DNA of 64,000 nucleotides from Lachnospiraceae bacterium XBB1006 (GCA_900115795.1 FOXT01000015.1:22174-86173); one strand, 5' to 3'. Counted from the first letter of the stretch, positions 15,187-24,362 are shown. The notes: generated by a model from the letters alone, not told the origin. Translations and numbers: made by a program.

Positions 15187-16047
15187 ATGTTTCGAATCAT
15201 AGATACAAGCAGCGAAATCTTTGCAGCCTATGATGGCGGTAGGTTTGACTTAGAAAAATGGAAAACCTATATGGACATGCTTCCACCGGGGGCGAAGAAA
15301 CTATGCCTTGCGGATATGGAAGAGGTTGTGGCAGCAGGGTATACCTGGGAAAACTATTTTTTGCCGGTGTTAAATGCAGTGCCGGAGGATGAGGCTGACA
15401 TGGCAAAAGTGGCAGAATCTTTTCAAAAAATAACCTCGGATGCAGAGGAAAAAATCCGAAAGTGTTTTGGACGGGTGCCGGATGTAGATATCATTTTGTA
15501 TCTGGGGCTCTGTAACGGAGCTGGTTGGGTTACGGATATTGACGGGCGACGGTCTGTGTTGATGGGAATTGAGAAAATTATGGAGCTTGGCTGGGGTGAC
15601 CTTGATCATATGAACGGTCTTGTGCTACATGAGCTGGGGCATGTGTATCAGTCACAGTTTGGAGTTCTTACCAGGGATGAACTGCAGGGAGCAGATAAGT
15701 GGCTATGGCAGCTTTTTACGGAAGGAATTGCCATGGTATTTGAGCAGGAACTGGTGGGAGATGCAAACTATTTTCATCAGGACAAGGACGGTTGGAAAAA
15801 CTGGTGCGATGACCATGTTTGTGAAATTGCAGAGGCTTTTGCAAACGATAGGAATACAATGACGAGCGAGAATCAGCGGTATTTCGGTGATTGGGTGAGT
15901 TTTGAAGGGCAGCCAGATGTGGGATATTATCTGGGGACGCGATTCGTCAGAGAAATTTTAAAAGAGGATACATTTGACAATATTATTTGCTATGAGATTG
16001 AGGATGTAAAAACGAAATTTGTAAACCAGAGAGGATTGAAATTATGA
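15187..16047 (+). CDS. Putative zinc metallopeptidase (HELGH), cytoplasmic
   Basis: A 286-residue protein without signal peptide or membrane helix. HELGH at residues 148-152 and a downstream TEG (Glu179) give a gluzincin-type His-His-Glu metal site, flanked by LVLHELGHVYQ and FTEGIAMVFE. It resembles predicted Zn-dependent proteases of clostridia of the DUF2268 type, but I cannot place the family firmly. AGGGAGG precedes the ATG. Its stop overlaps the start of the next small ORF in ATGA. Confidence 0.75.
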   Translation: MFRIIDTSSEIFAAYDGGRFDLEKWKTYMDMLPPGAKKLCLADMEEVVAAGYTWENYFLPVLNAVPEDEADMAKVAESFQKITSDAEEKIRKCFGRVPDVDIILYLGLCNGAGWVTDIDGRRSVLMGIEKIMELGWGDLDHMNGLVLHELGHVYQSQFGVLTRDELQGADKWLWQLFTEGIAMVFEQELVGDANYFHQDKDGWKNWCDDHVCEIAEAFANDRNTMTSENQRYFGDWVSFEGQPDVGYYLGTRFVREILKEDTFDNIICYEIEDVKTKFVNQRGLKL

Positions 16048-16199
16048 GAACAGGCTCAAGTTTTTTGGTGTATTTTTCTGATGTGAAAAGCTATGCCAAA
16101 ATGAAGCAGGGATTGTGGAAGGAATTTGGCAATGACTGTTATGTGCGAATTTGTAATGGCGGAACTACCTACCGAGCAGAAAGTGAAGGAAATCGTTGA
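16044..16199 (+). CDS. 51-residue ORF overlapping the transglutaminase-like gene
   Basis: ATGA overlap with the metallopeptidase stop suggests translational coupling. The frame (MRTGSSFLVYFSDVKSYAKM) runs 51 codons and then overlaps, in another frame, the transglutaminase-like ORF starting near 16126. It could be the original N-terminus of that protein, separated by a frameshift near 16126-16195, or a short independent peptide. No function is recognised. Confidence 0.35.
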   Translation: MRTGSSFLVYFSDVKSYAKMKQGLWKEFGNDCYVRICNGGTTYRAESEGNR

Positions 16200-16473
16200 A
16201 AAATTATCGGACAACTTGGAATATGATGACGATGATAGGGAAGATGTCAAAATAGAAAATCATAATTTAATCGGACCAATCTTTTATAAAAAGAGTGTGT
16301 GTGAAGGAAATGCGAAATTGGTGCAACAACTGTGTAGTATGCTTGGTATAGAAGCACAGGTAGTTACTGGATACCGTTATGGTGGAGGACATGTCTGGAA
16401 TGAGGTGCGTGTGAATGGGGAGTGGATGGAAGTTGATGTGACAAGAGAGATTTATGAAAAACAATATAAGTAA
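16126..16473 (+). pseudogene. Transglutaminase-like domain protein, N-terminally incomplete
   Basis: About 115 codons from a TTG (or ATG at 16132). The Cys-His-Asp triad of the transglutaminase core is visible: KSVCEGNAKL, then GGGHVWNEVRVNGEW, then MEVDVT. The family normally carries a longer N-terminal part, and there is no ribosome site, so the gene looks frameshifted or truncated. The C-terminus leaves the domain after VDVT and ends at TAA 16471-16473, at the edge of array B, as the GNAT fragment does at array A. Confidence 0.6.
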
Positions 16474-16784
16474 AAAGTGTTGGATTTTAAAATTACCGTC
16501 CAAAAGTATGTGTATGAGGTTTCGGAACGTAAGAAAAAAAGCCGGATTACGAGCATTACATACCAAAGTGCGAATTTGCGTGTGTTGGAAGGTTGCAAAA
16601 TCAGTGCAATTGCATTTAAATACCACGAAACGCAAATGCAAGTGGTAAAAAAATCTGCTATTTAGCAATCCAATCATAAGATGTTACGTCCGTATAAGGC
16701 AAAAAGGGGCAAAAAGTACGTAATTTTGAAATCCGGCTTTTTTCGGTTACGTTCCAAATAGCAAATAATAGTTGAATGGTAGGA
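16472..16784 (+). repeat. Array B: phased repeat array, diverged copy of array A
   Basis: Anchors are at 16493 (TTACCGTCC), 16561 (TACCAAAG), 16621 (TACCACG), 16684 (TTACGTCC) and 16747 (TTACGTTCC); the last pair is 63 bp apart, as in array A. GGAACGTAA near 16524 and GTACGTAA near 16718 are the opposite half-sites. The 16524-16549 arm pairs with about 16721-16757 in a long imperfect hairpin (AAAAAGCCGGAT against ATCCGGCTTTTTT). The shared start AAAGTGTTGG and shared end GAATGGTAGG define the element common to A and B. The intervening short frames are not conserved between copies. Confidence 0.75.
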
Positions 16785-16846
16785 AATTGAAAATCAACGC
16801 CCCCAAAGTGCAAGGGGGAAGGAAAGAGAAACAAAAGGAGCAATAC

Positions 16847-18067
16847 ATGAGATTTTTACAGCAATACAAAAATTTGAGCAAGGAGATTTACATTTTGTTC
16901 TTCGGTCGTATCGTGACCAGCATGGGATCGCTGATTTGGCCGATTATGACCTTGATATTAAAGAATAAATTGGGGTATTCTGCAACCACAATTGCAACCA
17001 TTTCTATGGCTATGGGCATTGTGCAGCTTCCCATGGTGTTACTTGGTGGAAAAGTGGCGGATTCCCTAAATCGAAAGTGGGTTATTATCTGCTGTGATAT
17101 GGTGAGCGTTACCTGCTTTTTTATTTGCGGGCTGATTCCCCTATCCATCGTGAGTGTGGTTCTGTTTTATGTAGCGGGCGTATTTGCGACTATTGAGGGA
17201 CCATCCTATGATGCCATTGTGGCAGACTTAAGTGATGGGGATAGCCGGGAACATGCCTATAGCCTCCAGTATTTAGGAGGAAATCTGGGACTGGTTCTGG
17301 CACCGACCTTGGGAGGGCTTTTGTTTAAGCACTATTTGAATGTGGCATTTTTCATTACCTCCATAGCCACCTTTTCCTCTACGGTGTTGATTTTCTTCTT
17401 TGTAAAGCGTCTGCAGGTGGAGAAAAAGAATATCAGCAAATATGAAGAAAAGCAGGAGGGAGCCAGACTTTGGGATGTGTTAAAGGAACGAAAAACATTT
17501 TTCCTGTATTTTATTGCCACAGGGCTTGCAGGACTGGTATATTCCCAGTTTAACTATTTGCTTCCCCTTAACATGGAACACTTATATGGTGCAGATGGCG
17601 CTACCTGGTTTGGTATGATGACCAGTGTTAACGGATTTGTGGTGGTTGTGGGAACACCGGTTATTACCACGTTATTCGGAAGAATCCGGGATGTGCGTAA
17701 AATGGTAATCGGGGAAACCCTGATTGTGGTGGGGCTTGTAAGTTGCCGGTATGCAGGAACATTGATTCCCCTTTATTTCCTCTTTATGGTGGTATTTACC
17801 CTGGGAGAAATCTTCAATGTGTTAGGCGGTTCCCCTTATATGACCAGACGAATTCCATCCACCCATTGGGGACGTGTGAATTCCATTCTGAACATTTTTA
17901 GCGGAGGTGTGTCTGCCATGGGAAACGTGTTGGTGGGAAGCATTGTAGATGCCAAAGGATTTAATGCCGCATGGGAAATGGTGGGCGCAGTGGGAGTTTT
18001 TGCAATTGCCGGAATTGCGCTACTGGCATTACTGGATAAGAAACAGTTTGGATTATTGTATCAATAG
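16847..18067 (+). CDS. Major facilitator superfamily transporter
   Basis: A 406-residue protein with about 12 membrane helices. The loop 2-3 motif reads LLGGKVADSLNRKWVI, a good match to the MFS GxLaDrxGrk signature, and a matching half-repeat follows the central loop. Drug exporters are the closest type in overall pattern. The start at 16847 follows AAAGGAGC; the frame is open further upstream, but that part overlaps array B. It is separated from the convergent hydrolase gene by a two-way terminator. Confidence 0.85.
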   Translation: MRFLQQYKNLSKEIYILFFGRIVTSMGSLIWPIMTLILKNKLGYSATTIATISMAMGIVQLPMVLLGGKVADSLNRKWVIICCDMVSVTCFFICGLIPLSIVSVVLFYVAGVFATIEGPSYDAIVADLSDGDSREHAYSLQYLGGNLGLVLAPTLGGLLFKHYLNVAFFITSIATFSSTVLIFFFVKRLQVEKKNISKYEEKQEGARLWDVLKERKTFFLYFIATGLAGLVYSQFNYLLPLNMEHLYGADGATWFGMMTSVNGFVVVVGTPVITTLFGRIRDVRKMVIGETLIVVGLVSCRYAGTLIPLYFLFMVVFTLGEIFNVLGGSPYMTRRIPSTHWGRVNSILNIFSGGVSAMGNVLVGSIVDAKGFNAAWEMVGAVGVFAIAGIALLALLDKKQFGLLYQ

Positions 18068-18088
18068 GAGATGAAGCTGGTATTCATA

Positions 18089-18118
18089 AAAAGGCAGCTC
18101 CTTAGCGGGCTGCCTTTT
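18089..18118. terminator. Bidirectional terminator between MFS and hydrolase genes
   Basis: AAAAGGCAGC and GCTGCCTTTT form a 10-bp stem with A and T tracts on both sides. It overlaps the last codons of the convergent hydrolase gene. Confidence 0.7.
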
Positions 18119-18710
18119 CCAATATCCAGTTATCTAAAAACTCCATTTGTTCATCGGTGTGAAACCAATGCTCTCCGCCCTCCATGACGGTGACAGAAGA
18201 ACCGGTGCGGGCGGCAAATTCCTGAATGGTTTCAAGGGATTGCAGGTTATCGGAACTTCCGTAGAGAATGTCTGTAGGGGTATTCCAGTGGATCGGGTGG
18301 TTTCGGACATATTGCAGATAATCCCAGGAAAGGTCATCCCCAAAGTCTACCGGGATGGTCTTTTTTTCTTGCAATTCTGCTTCACTGGTGCCTGCCCAGA
18401 CAATCATGTTCTGTATAAGCGACTCCAGATTTACCATGGGTGAGATAAAATAGGCGTGGGTTAGGTAGCGGTCAATTCCGGCATGCATGGAGAAATAGGC
18501 TCCAATGCTGTTGGCAATTAAGTGTATGCTGTCATAGTTTCCGGAGAATTCCTCAAGGGCGGAGGAGAATTCCTCACAAGCCTCCCAGGGAGTTTTCGCT
18601 TTATAATTAAGTCCCAAAACATCCTTTCCCGGAAAGAGGGACTGATAATGCTCTGCCTCTTTTGCGGTACCTCCTTTTCCGTGGATATATAGGATAAGTT
18701 CATTCTTCAT
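18102..18710 (-). CDS. Alpha/beta hydrolase
   Basis: A 202-residue cytoplasmic protein. An oxyanion-hole region IHGKGG opens the fold, the nucleophile elbow is IANSIGA, and the end carries a probable Asp (LYGSSDN) and the catalytic His in GGEHWFH. It belongs to the small RBBP9/YdeN-like or esterase-type alpha/beta hydrolases. Its first codons overlap the TetR gene by 11 bases, so the two form one transcript. The substrate is unknown. Confidence 0.85.
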   Translation of the reverse strand: MKNELILYIHGKGGTAKEAEHYQSLFPGKDVLGLNYKAKTPWEACEEFSSALEEFSGNYDSIHLIANSIGAYFSMHAGIDRYLTHAYFISPMVNLESLIQNMIVWAGTSEAELQEKKTIPVDFGDDLSWDYLQYVRNHPIHWNTPTDILYGSSDNLQSLETIQEFAARTGSSVTVMEGGEHWFHTDEQMEFLDNWILEKAAR

Positions 18711-19275
18711 TTCTAAGTAGCTCCTTTCGTATGTGGTTGATGATGGAGGAAAAAACTGCAGGCGTCATGTCTGTGATACGGCTCCACATTCGCACCCCTT
18801 GATAAACGTATAGTATTACATTGGTTAGTTCAAAAACATCTACGGAATGAAATTCTTTGCGCTTGATTCCGTACTGAATAAGGCTGCTCCATTTGTCAAA
18901 ACCAATCTGGGTAAAATCGTTCATAACCGGCTGTGACACACTACCGGCATATTCATAAATTGCCAGAGACAGGGATTCATCCGGCTGTTTCATTTCTTCT
19001 TCCATAAGGGAAAGTGCCTTTTCCAAAATCTCTGTTGCACTCATGCCGGCCGCCATCTCTTTTTGGAAATTCATTTCCTCTTTTTCCTGAATTCGGACAA
19101 GGATTGCTTCAAATAATTCTTTTGTCCCCGGAAAATGGCTGTAAAGACCTCCGCGACTTAGTCCGGTGGCATCGCAGATATCCTTCATAGTAATCTTGTT
19201 AAAGCCCTCCTTTGCAAAAAGTGGATAAGCGGCTTCTAAAATCATTTCTCTGGTTCGTTCTTTTTTGCTTGTCAT
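18700..19275 (-). CDS. TetR/AcrR family repressor
   Basis: A 191-residue protein. The N-terminal helix-turn-helix is canonical (ILEAAYPLFAKEGFNKITM, then ICDATGLSRGGLYSHF), and the rest is an all-helical ligand domain. AAAAAGGAG precedes the ATG. Its own promoter carries two GACAC-N2-GTGTC palindromes at 19293-19331, so autorepression is strongly suggested. The co-transcribed hydrolase is a likely regulated target. Confidence 0.93.
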   Translation of the reverse strand: MTSKKERTREMILEAAYPLFAKEGFNKITMKDICDATGLSRGGLYSHFPGTKELFEAILVRIQEKEEMNFQKEMAAGMSATEILEKALSLMEEEMKQPDESLSLAIYEYAGSVSQPVMNDFTQIGFDKWSSLIQYGIKRKEFHSVDVFELTNVILYVYQGVRMWSRITDMTPAVFSSIINHIRKELLRNEE

Positions 19276-19292
19276 GGGTATACTCCTTTTTC

Positions 19293-19342
19293 GACACCTG
19301 TGTCTATTTATGAATTATAGACACGAGTGTCGATTTTGTCAA
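19293..19342 (-). promoter_or_regulatory. tetR promoter with two operator palindromes
   Basis: On the minus strand TTGACA (19337-19342) and TATAAT (19314-19319) are 17 bases apart. A perfect palindrome GACAC-GA-GTGTC (19320-19331) fills the spacer, and a second one, GACAC-CT-GTGTC (19293-19304), lies just past the -10. Their centres are 27 bp apart, and together they form a larger inverted repeat. Confidence 0.85.
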
Positions 19343-19466
19343 GAGGGTATTTGGAACCTTGACAATTATGTCCATTTGGTTAAAACAATAGAAATGGTTC
19401 CTCAACTATGGTATGATAAGAATGAGTACAGAATACTCTATTTATAACATGGTAGGAGAGTGACCT

Positions 19467-21065
19467 ATGATACTGGAATTTTTGGGTGCTGACCGGGAGG
19501 TAACGGGAAGCTGCCACTATTTAAAATTTAATGACAAGCATATTTTAGTCGATTGTGGAATGGAGCAGGGACCGGATCTTTACGTGAATCAGGAGATTCC
19601 GGTAAATGCAGCATTGATTGATTACGTGTTTATTACTCACGCCCACATTGATCATTCCGGTCTGTTGCCGCTATTATATAACCATGGTTTTCGCGGCGAG
19701 ATTTATGCAACGAAGGCGACTTGTGAGTTGTGTAGCGTTATGCTTAAAGATTCTGCACACATTCAGATGTTTGAAGCGGAGTGGAAGAACCGAAAGGGAC
19801 GCCGTGCAGGAAAAGACTTAATTGTTCCGCTCTATGACCTAAATGATGCAAATGGAGTATTGGAGCATTTTCAGTCTTGCAACTACCACGATTTAATCGA
19901 AATCTGCCCGGGACTTTCTGTTCGATTTGTGGATGCCGGACATCTGCTTGGCTCTGCATCGATTGAAATGTGGATCACAGAAAACAAGCAGACACGTAAA
20001 ATTGTTTTTTCCGGCGATATTGGAAACGGAAATCGCCCATTGATTAAGGATCCGGAGTATCTTAAAGATGCGGATTATGTTGTAATGGAGTCAACCTATG
20101 GTAATCGTAATCATGATGCACCACCGGATTATGCCGTGGAACTTGCAAAACTGATTAAAGATACCTTTGAGCGAGGAGGAAATTTGGTAATACCTGCGTT
20201 TTCAGTAGGAAGGACGCAGGAATTGCTGTATTTCATGAGAAGAATTAAGGCGGAGGCACTTTTGCCGGAATATCAGAATTTTGAAGTGTGGATTGATAGT
20301 CCTATGGCTATTGAAGCAACCGGTGTTTTTCACAAAAATGTGGATGATTGCTTTAGTGATGAGGCAAGGCGTCTTGTGGAGGCAGGTGTGAATCCGATTC
20401 GATTTGATGGATTGAAAGCGGCCATCAGTAGTGATGAATCCCGTGCAATAAATTACGATTCAAAGCCGAAGGTTATTATTTCGGCATCCGGTATGTGTGA
20501 GGCAGGACGTATTCGCCATCATTTGAAGCATAACCTGTGGAGAAAAGAGTCTACCATTCTGTTTGTAGGCTATCAGGTTCCGGGTACCTTGGGGCATGCA
20601 CTGCTTGGAGGTGTGCAGACCGTGCGTCTGTTTGGCGAAGAGGTGGAAGTGAAGGCACCGATTGTAAATTTGCCTGGCATCAGTGGACACGCAGATTATA
20701 ATCACCTGACGGCCTGGATTGCGGCATTTGAAAAGAAACCGCAAAAGGTATTTGTGGTACATGGCGAGGAGACTACGGCGGTAGGATTTGCAGATCACTT
20801 AAAGCGCGATTTGGGATTAGAGGCATATGCACCATATAGTGGCGATGCGTTCGATTTAATTAGCGGAACACAGGTGGCAGAAGGAAGCCGCGTGAAAGTG
20901 GAGAAGAAGGCACCGCAACTTCGAGCCAATAATGTTTTCGATCGCCTTGTTTTGGCGGGCGAGCGTCTGCTTGCGGTAATACATAAGTGTAAAGGAATGG
21001 CAAATAAAGATCTGGCGAAATTTGCAGATCAGATTAATGCTTTGTGTGACAAATGGGAACGATAA
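19467..21065 (+). CDS. Metallo-beta-lactamase/beta-CASP RNase-like protein
   Basis: A 532-residue protein. The MBL metal motif is HAHIDHSG near residue 60, SGDIGNGN gives the metal-bridging Asp, and a beta-CASP domain follows with FSVGRTQELLYF and SASGMCEAGRIRHH. The motif GISGHADY supplies a late His. This is the YSH1/RNase J-related group of single-chain RNA nucleases in bacteria. The long C-terminal tail is not recognised. TAGGAGAG precedes the ATG. The stop codon overlaps the next gene by 13 bases. Confidence 0.88.
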   Translation: MILEFLGADREVTGSCHYLKFNDKHILVDCGMEQGPDLYVNQEIPVNAALIDYVFITHAHIDHSGLLPLLYNHGFRGEIYATKATCELCSVMLKDSAHIQMFEAEWKNRKGRRAGKDLIVPLYDLNDANGVLEHFQSCNYHDLIEICPGLSVRFVDAGHLLGSASIEMWITENKQTRKIVFSGDIGNGNRPLIKDPEYLKDADYVVMESTYGNRNHDAPPDYAVELAKLIKDTFERGGNLVIPAFSVGRTQELLYFMRRIKAEALLPEYQNFEVWIDSPMAIEATGVFHKNVDDCFSDEARRLVEAGVNPIRFDGLKAAISSDESRAINYDSKPKVIISASGMCEAGRIRHHLKHNLWRKESTILFVGYQVPGTLGHALLGGVQTVRLFGEEVEVKAPIVNLPGISGHADYNHLTAWIAAFEKKPQKVFVVHGEETTAVGFADHLKRDLGLEAYAPYSGDAFDLISGTQVAEGSRVKVEKKAPQLRANNVFDRLVLAGERLLAVIHKCKGMANKDLAKFADQINALCDKWER

Positions 21066-21940
21066 GTAAGAAAAAGGCCTATGCGGCCATTATAACAGGA
21101 AATACGATTTTTGGATTCAGCTTTATGGCAAGCAAGATTGCGATGCGCTATTGTCAGCCGGAAGTATTTTTGGGGATTCGCTTTTTTGTGAGTTTTGCAG
21201 TGATGAATCTGTTGGTTCTTTTGGGAATTGGAAAATTGAATCTAAAGGGGAAGAATATCCTTCCCCTTTTGGCCATTGGCGCATGTCAGCCGGTGGTTTA
21301 TTTTTGGGCAGAAAGCTATGGAATCAAAGCTACCAGCTCTTCTTTTGCCGGAATGATGATTGGTATCATTCCGGTGGTGGCATACCTTCTTTCGGTGCCA
21401 ATTAACAAAGAACCGTTTGTAATGAAGAAGCTGTTGTTTGCTATCATCTCGGTATGTGGTGTGGCACTTTTGTCTTTTTCGGAAAAAGCGGAAGGTGGCG
21501 TGACAGCATTTGGCGTTATTTGTTTATGTGTAGCGGTACTTTGTGGTGCTATGTTTAATGTATTGACGAGACGGTATGCAGAAGCATTTACACCCTTTGA
21601 GCGAACGTATATGATGTTCGGGTTGGCAGCAGTGACCTATGTAACCTTCGGACTCGTAAAAGTAGAAGGAAAGATGTCGGAGATTTTGCCGTTGTTTACA
21701 AAACCGATTTTTTTGGCAGCGTTGTGCTATTTGGCGATTTTGTCCTCCGTCATTGCATTTTTTTGTTTAAATGTGGCAGCCGGAGGATTGACTAGTCAGC
21801 AAACGGCATCATTTGCAAATTTAACGGCAGTCATTTCAGTGATTGCCGGAGTTGTGGTTTTGCATGAGAATTTTACAGTTTGGCATGCAGTGGGTATTGT
21901 ACTCACCTTGTTTGGAATTTTTATGTTGAATCGAAGTTAG
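21053..21940 (+). CDS. EamA/DMT family transporter
   Basis: A 295-residue protein with about ten membrane helices arranged as two EamA repeats (GNTIFGFSFMASKIAMRY in the first, SVIAFFCLNVAAGGLT in the second). Members export amino acids, nucleotides-related or drug-like solutes; the substrate is not predictable. There is no clear ribosome site, and its ATG lies inside the end of the upstream gene, so it is probably translated by coupling. A terminator follows immediately. Confidence 0.85.
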   Translation: MGTISKKKAYAAIITGNTIFGFSFMASKIAMRYCQPEVFLGIRFFVSFAVMNLLVLLGIGKLNLKGKNILPLLAIGACQPVVYFWAESYGIKATSSSFAGMMIGIIPVVAYLLSVPINKEPFVMKKLLFAIISVCGVALLSFSEKAEGGVTAFGVICLCVAVLCGAMFNVLTRRYAEAFTPFERTYMMFGLAAVTYVTFGLVKVEGKMSEILPLFTKPIFLAALCYLAILSSVIAFFCLNVAAGGLTSQQTASFANLTAVISVIAGVVVLHENFTVWHAVGIVLTLFGIFMLNRS

Positions 21941-21967
21941 AAAAAGAGAGGTGCCTCTCTTTTTTTG
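21941..21967 (+). terminator. Terminator after the EamA transporter gene
   Basis: AAAAAGAGAG and CTCTCTTTTT pair around GTGC, followed by Ts, a few bases after the stop codon. Confidence 0.8.
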
Positions 21968-22092
21968 TTCAATAAATCAGATAAATCAATAAAATAATAA
22001 AAATGTTGCAATAAAACAAAAACAATCAAAAAATGGACACATAAAGAGAATAAAATATACATATCACAACGAAATAACGAGAGGGTGGTACT

Positions 22093-24087
22093 ATGAAGAA
22101 AGTAAAAAGTATTCGAACCAGGCTAGTTGCTGTATTTACCAGTATTTGTATTGGTGCAGTTGTGATTGCATCTGTGTATGCCGCCGTACGCATGAAATCA
22201 TCGACCCAAACAAATTACGGTGCACTACAGCAAAGCATGGCATCTCATTATGCAGCCTGTGTGGATGCATGGATGGAGCGGGAGACGGGAGTTGTGGATT
22301 ATGCAGCAAAGTACATGACAGAGCTAAACGAGGTGGATTATGACAAGGTGTTAGCTTATGCCATTACGCAAAAGGCGGTATCTGAGAATATTGCAGAAGT
22401 TTATATTGGCTTTGAAAACGATAAACACTTGTGCATTGATGCAGAGCTTCCGGCGGATTTTGATTATACAACCCGAGGATGGAATACCGATGCGGTTTCA
22501 GCCGGTGGAGAAAAGATTTATACGGCACCTTATGTGGATACATTGACAGGCGGACTTGTGGTAACCGTTGCAGAGGCATTCACACGTAAGGACGGAAACA
22601 ATGGAGTTATCGGAGAAGACCTTTCTTTGCAGACACTTTTCAACATGGTGGATGAAACGGTAGATACATCCGATGGTAGCTATGCCTTTATGACAACCGC
22701 AGATGGAACCATTGTATTACATCCGAATGAGGAATTTCTTATGAAGGACGATACGGTCCACACTATCAAGGATGTTATGAATGGTAACTATGAGAAGGCG
22801 GCAGCTTCCGGAGCGGAGTTTAAGGATTACGACGGGAAAAATAAGTATGTGAAGGTTGCAGATGTTTCCAGTTGTGGATGGAAAGTTTATACCGTAACCC
22901 CGGCGAGTGTGTATTCGGCAGCGGTGAACAACGCAGTAAAGGGACTGATTGTCATTGCCATTCTTGTGGGTGTAATTTCTGCAGTTGTTATTTTACTTTT
23001 TGGAAACAGCATTACCAAGCCGATTCTGGCAATGCAAAAACAGGTAATGCGCCTAAAAGATTTGGAATTGAAGATTGAAGAGGTAAAACCGGAAAAACGT
23101 CATGATGAGATTAGCGCCATGAAGATGGCGGTGGCAGGTCTTAGCCGGGAACTTCATGATATAATCCAGAAACTGGTGGAAGTGACATCCGTTTTGGCGG
23201 ATGAATTCAACAATGTATATGGTTCAGTGGAACATTCGGTGGATGACAATGCTTCGGTATGCGATACCATTCAGCAGGTAAGTATAGCGATTAGCGAGGT
23301 GGCAGAGCAGACCCAGATTGCCAATGAAAACCTGAACAATTTTGCAGCGGAACTGGATACCATTGCAGAGCGAACCGATGGTATGCGGGAGGCAGCTGCA
23401 AACTCTATGGAAGCAACCAACAGTGGTCGCGACTCAGTAAAGACCCTTGCAAAACAAATAAAGGAAACCCAGGAGATTCAGCAGGTTGCTTCGGAAACAG
23501 TGCAGAGTTTGTCCCAGAAATCCAGTAACATTGATGGAATCAGTCAGACCATTAGTTCCATTGCAGAACAGACTTCTCTGCTGGCGCTCAATGCTTCCAT
23601 TGAGGCTGCAAGAGCCGGCGAAGCAGGCCGCGGTTTCGCGGTAGTTGCGGAGGAAATTGGTAAATTGGCGGAGCAGACGTCAAGTGCAACCGGAGAAATT
23701 ACCAGTATTATTTCTGAGATTCAGGTGGAAATTGGAAATGTTACTAATCAGATGGGACAGATGCAGGGAAAAACCGATGCATGCATGGAGGCCATGGATA
23801 CTACGGAAGAATTGTTTGGCGGCATCAACGAAAAGATTTCCATGGTGGATGAGAATATCTCAAAGGTAAGCAATGCGCTTGAAAATCTGAATAGCAGTAA
23901 GGAAGTGGTCGTTGATAAGTTCTCCGATATTTCCAGCGAAACGGAAGAATTATCCGCTTCCAGTGAGGAAATTTCTTCACGTATGGAGCAGCAGAATGCA
24001 GAGATTCAAAGTATTGGCACGGCGATGAAGGAATTAGAGCATGTGGTAGCAGATTTAAATGCATTGGTAGATAGATTCCAATTATAA
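22093..24087 (+). CDS. Methyl-accepting chemotaxis protein, dCache type
   Basis: A 664-residue chemoreceptor: membrane helix at residues about 13-34, an extracytoplasmic dCache-type sensor (about 40-275, with [21 protein letters not shown]-like wording), a second helix around 285-308, HAMP, and the cytoplasmic signalling domain. The hairpin tip is intact ([20 protein letters not shown]). It resembles the partial receptor at the left edge of the window in layout. GAGGGTGG precedes the ATG, and a terminator follows. The upstream 90 bases are very AT-rich and may hold a motility promoter, but none is clear. Confidence 0.95.
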   Translation: MKKVKSIRTRLVAVFTSICIGAVVIASVYAAVRMKSSTQTNYGALQQSMASHYAACVDAWMERETGVVDYAAKYMTELNEVDYDKVLAYAITQKAVSENIAEVYIGFENDKHLCIDAELPADFDYTTRGWNTDAVSAGGEKIYTAPYVDTLTGGLVVTVAEAFTRKDGNNGVIGEDLSLQTLFNMVDETVDTSDGSYAFMTTADGTIVLHPNEEFLMKDDTVHTIKDVMNGNYEKAAASGAEFKDYDGKNKYVKVADVSSCGWKVYTVTPASVYSAAVNNAVKGLIVIAILVGVISAVVILLFGNSITKPILAMQKQVMRLKDLELKIEEVKPEKRHDEISAMKMAVAGLSRELHDIIQKLVEVTSVLADEFNNVYGSVEHSVDDNASVCDTIQQVSIAISEVAEQTQIANENLNNFAAELDTIAERTDGMREAAANSMEATNSGRDSVKTLAKQIKETQEIQQVASETVQSLSQKSSNIDGISQTISSIAEQTSLLALNASIEAARAGEAGRGFAVVAEEIGKLAEQTSSATGEITSIISEIQVEIGNVTNQMGQMQGKTDACMEAMDTTEELFGGINEKISMVDENISKVSNALENLNSSKEVVVDKFSDISSETEELSASSEEISSRMEQQNAEIQSIGTAMKELEHVVADLNALVDRFQL

Positions 24088-24096
24088 GAAATAACG

Positions 24097-24128
24097 AAAA
24101 AGAGGAGCGAGTTTGCTTCTCTTTTTTT
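24097..24128 (+). terminator. Terminator after the chemoreceptor gene
   Basis: AAAAAGAGGAGC pairs imperfectly with GCTTCTCTTTTT over a short loop and runs into Ts. Confidence 0.8.
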
Positions 24129-24161
24129 GTGCAAAAAACATAAAAGATACAAGAAAAGGGG

Positions 24162-24190
24162 TTGCATAGTTGGTAATTATTTGATTTAAT
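24162..24190 (+). promoter_or_regulatory. Probable promoter of the LOR/SDH gene, upstream of a MITE
   Basis: TTGCAT (24162-24167) and TTTAAT (24185-24190) are 17 bases apart. The MITE at 24218-24362 separates this promoter from the gene at 24391, so the transcript would carry the element in its leader. Confidence 0.4.
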
Positions 24191-24217
24191 AATAAGTAGC
24201 GGAAATACATTGAAAAA

Positions 24218-24362
24218 TTAGGCAATTGCGAAACTACTCTGCGGCGTATGCCGCATGAGCAATTTGCATAATAAATCGTCTCTGCAAGTTAACTTGCGAG
24301 AACGATTTTTATGCAAATTCAACATGTCACGTTCGTGACATAAGAGTTTCGCAATTACCTAA
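24218..24362. mobile_element. MITE-like element with 18-bp inverted ends and target duplication
   Basis: The ends TTAGGCAATTGCGAAACT (24218-24235) and AGTTTCGCAATTACCTAA (24345-24362) are inverted copies with one mismatch. Perfect direct repeats of 12 bp (ACATTGAAAAAT) flank it at 24207-24218 and 24363-24374; one T is shared with the element end, so the duplication is 11 or 12 bp. Inside are nested palindromes: GCGGC/GCCGC (24241-24254), a long arm pair AATTTGCAT...ATGCAAATT (24261-24319), and ATGTCACG/CGTGACAT (24324-24341). There is no coding capacity. It lies in the 5' leader of the next gene. Confidence 0.88.

Noticed and set aside
12070-16784. Integron attC sites
   Set aside because: The islands look cassette-like, but the cores do not match the attC core GTTRRRY and each array has five or six sites rather than one. 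No integrase is seen.
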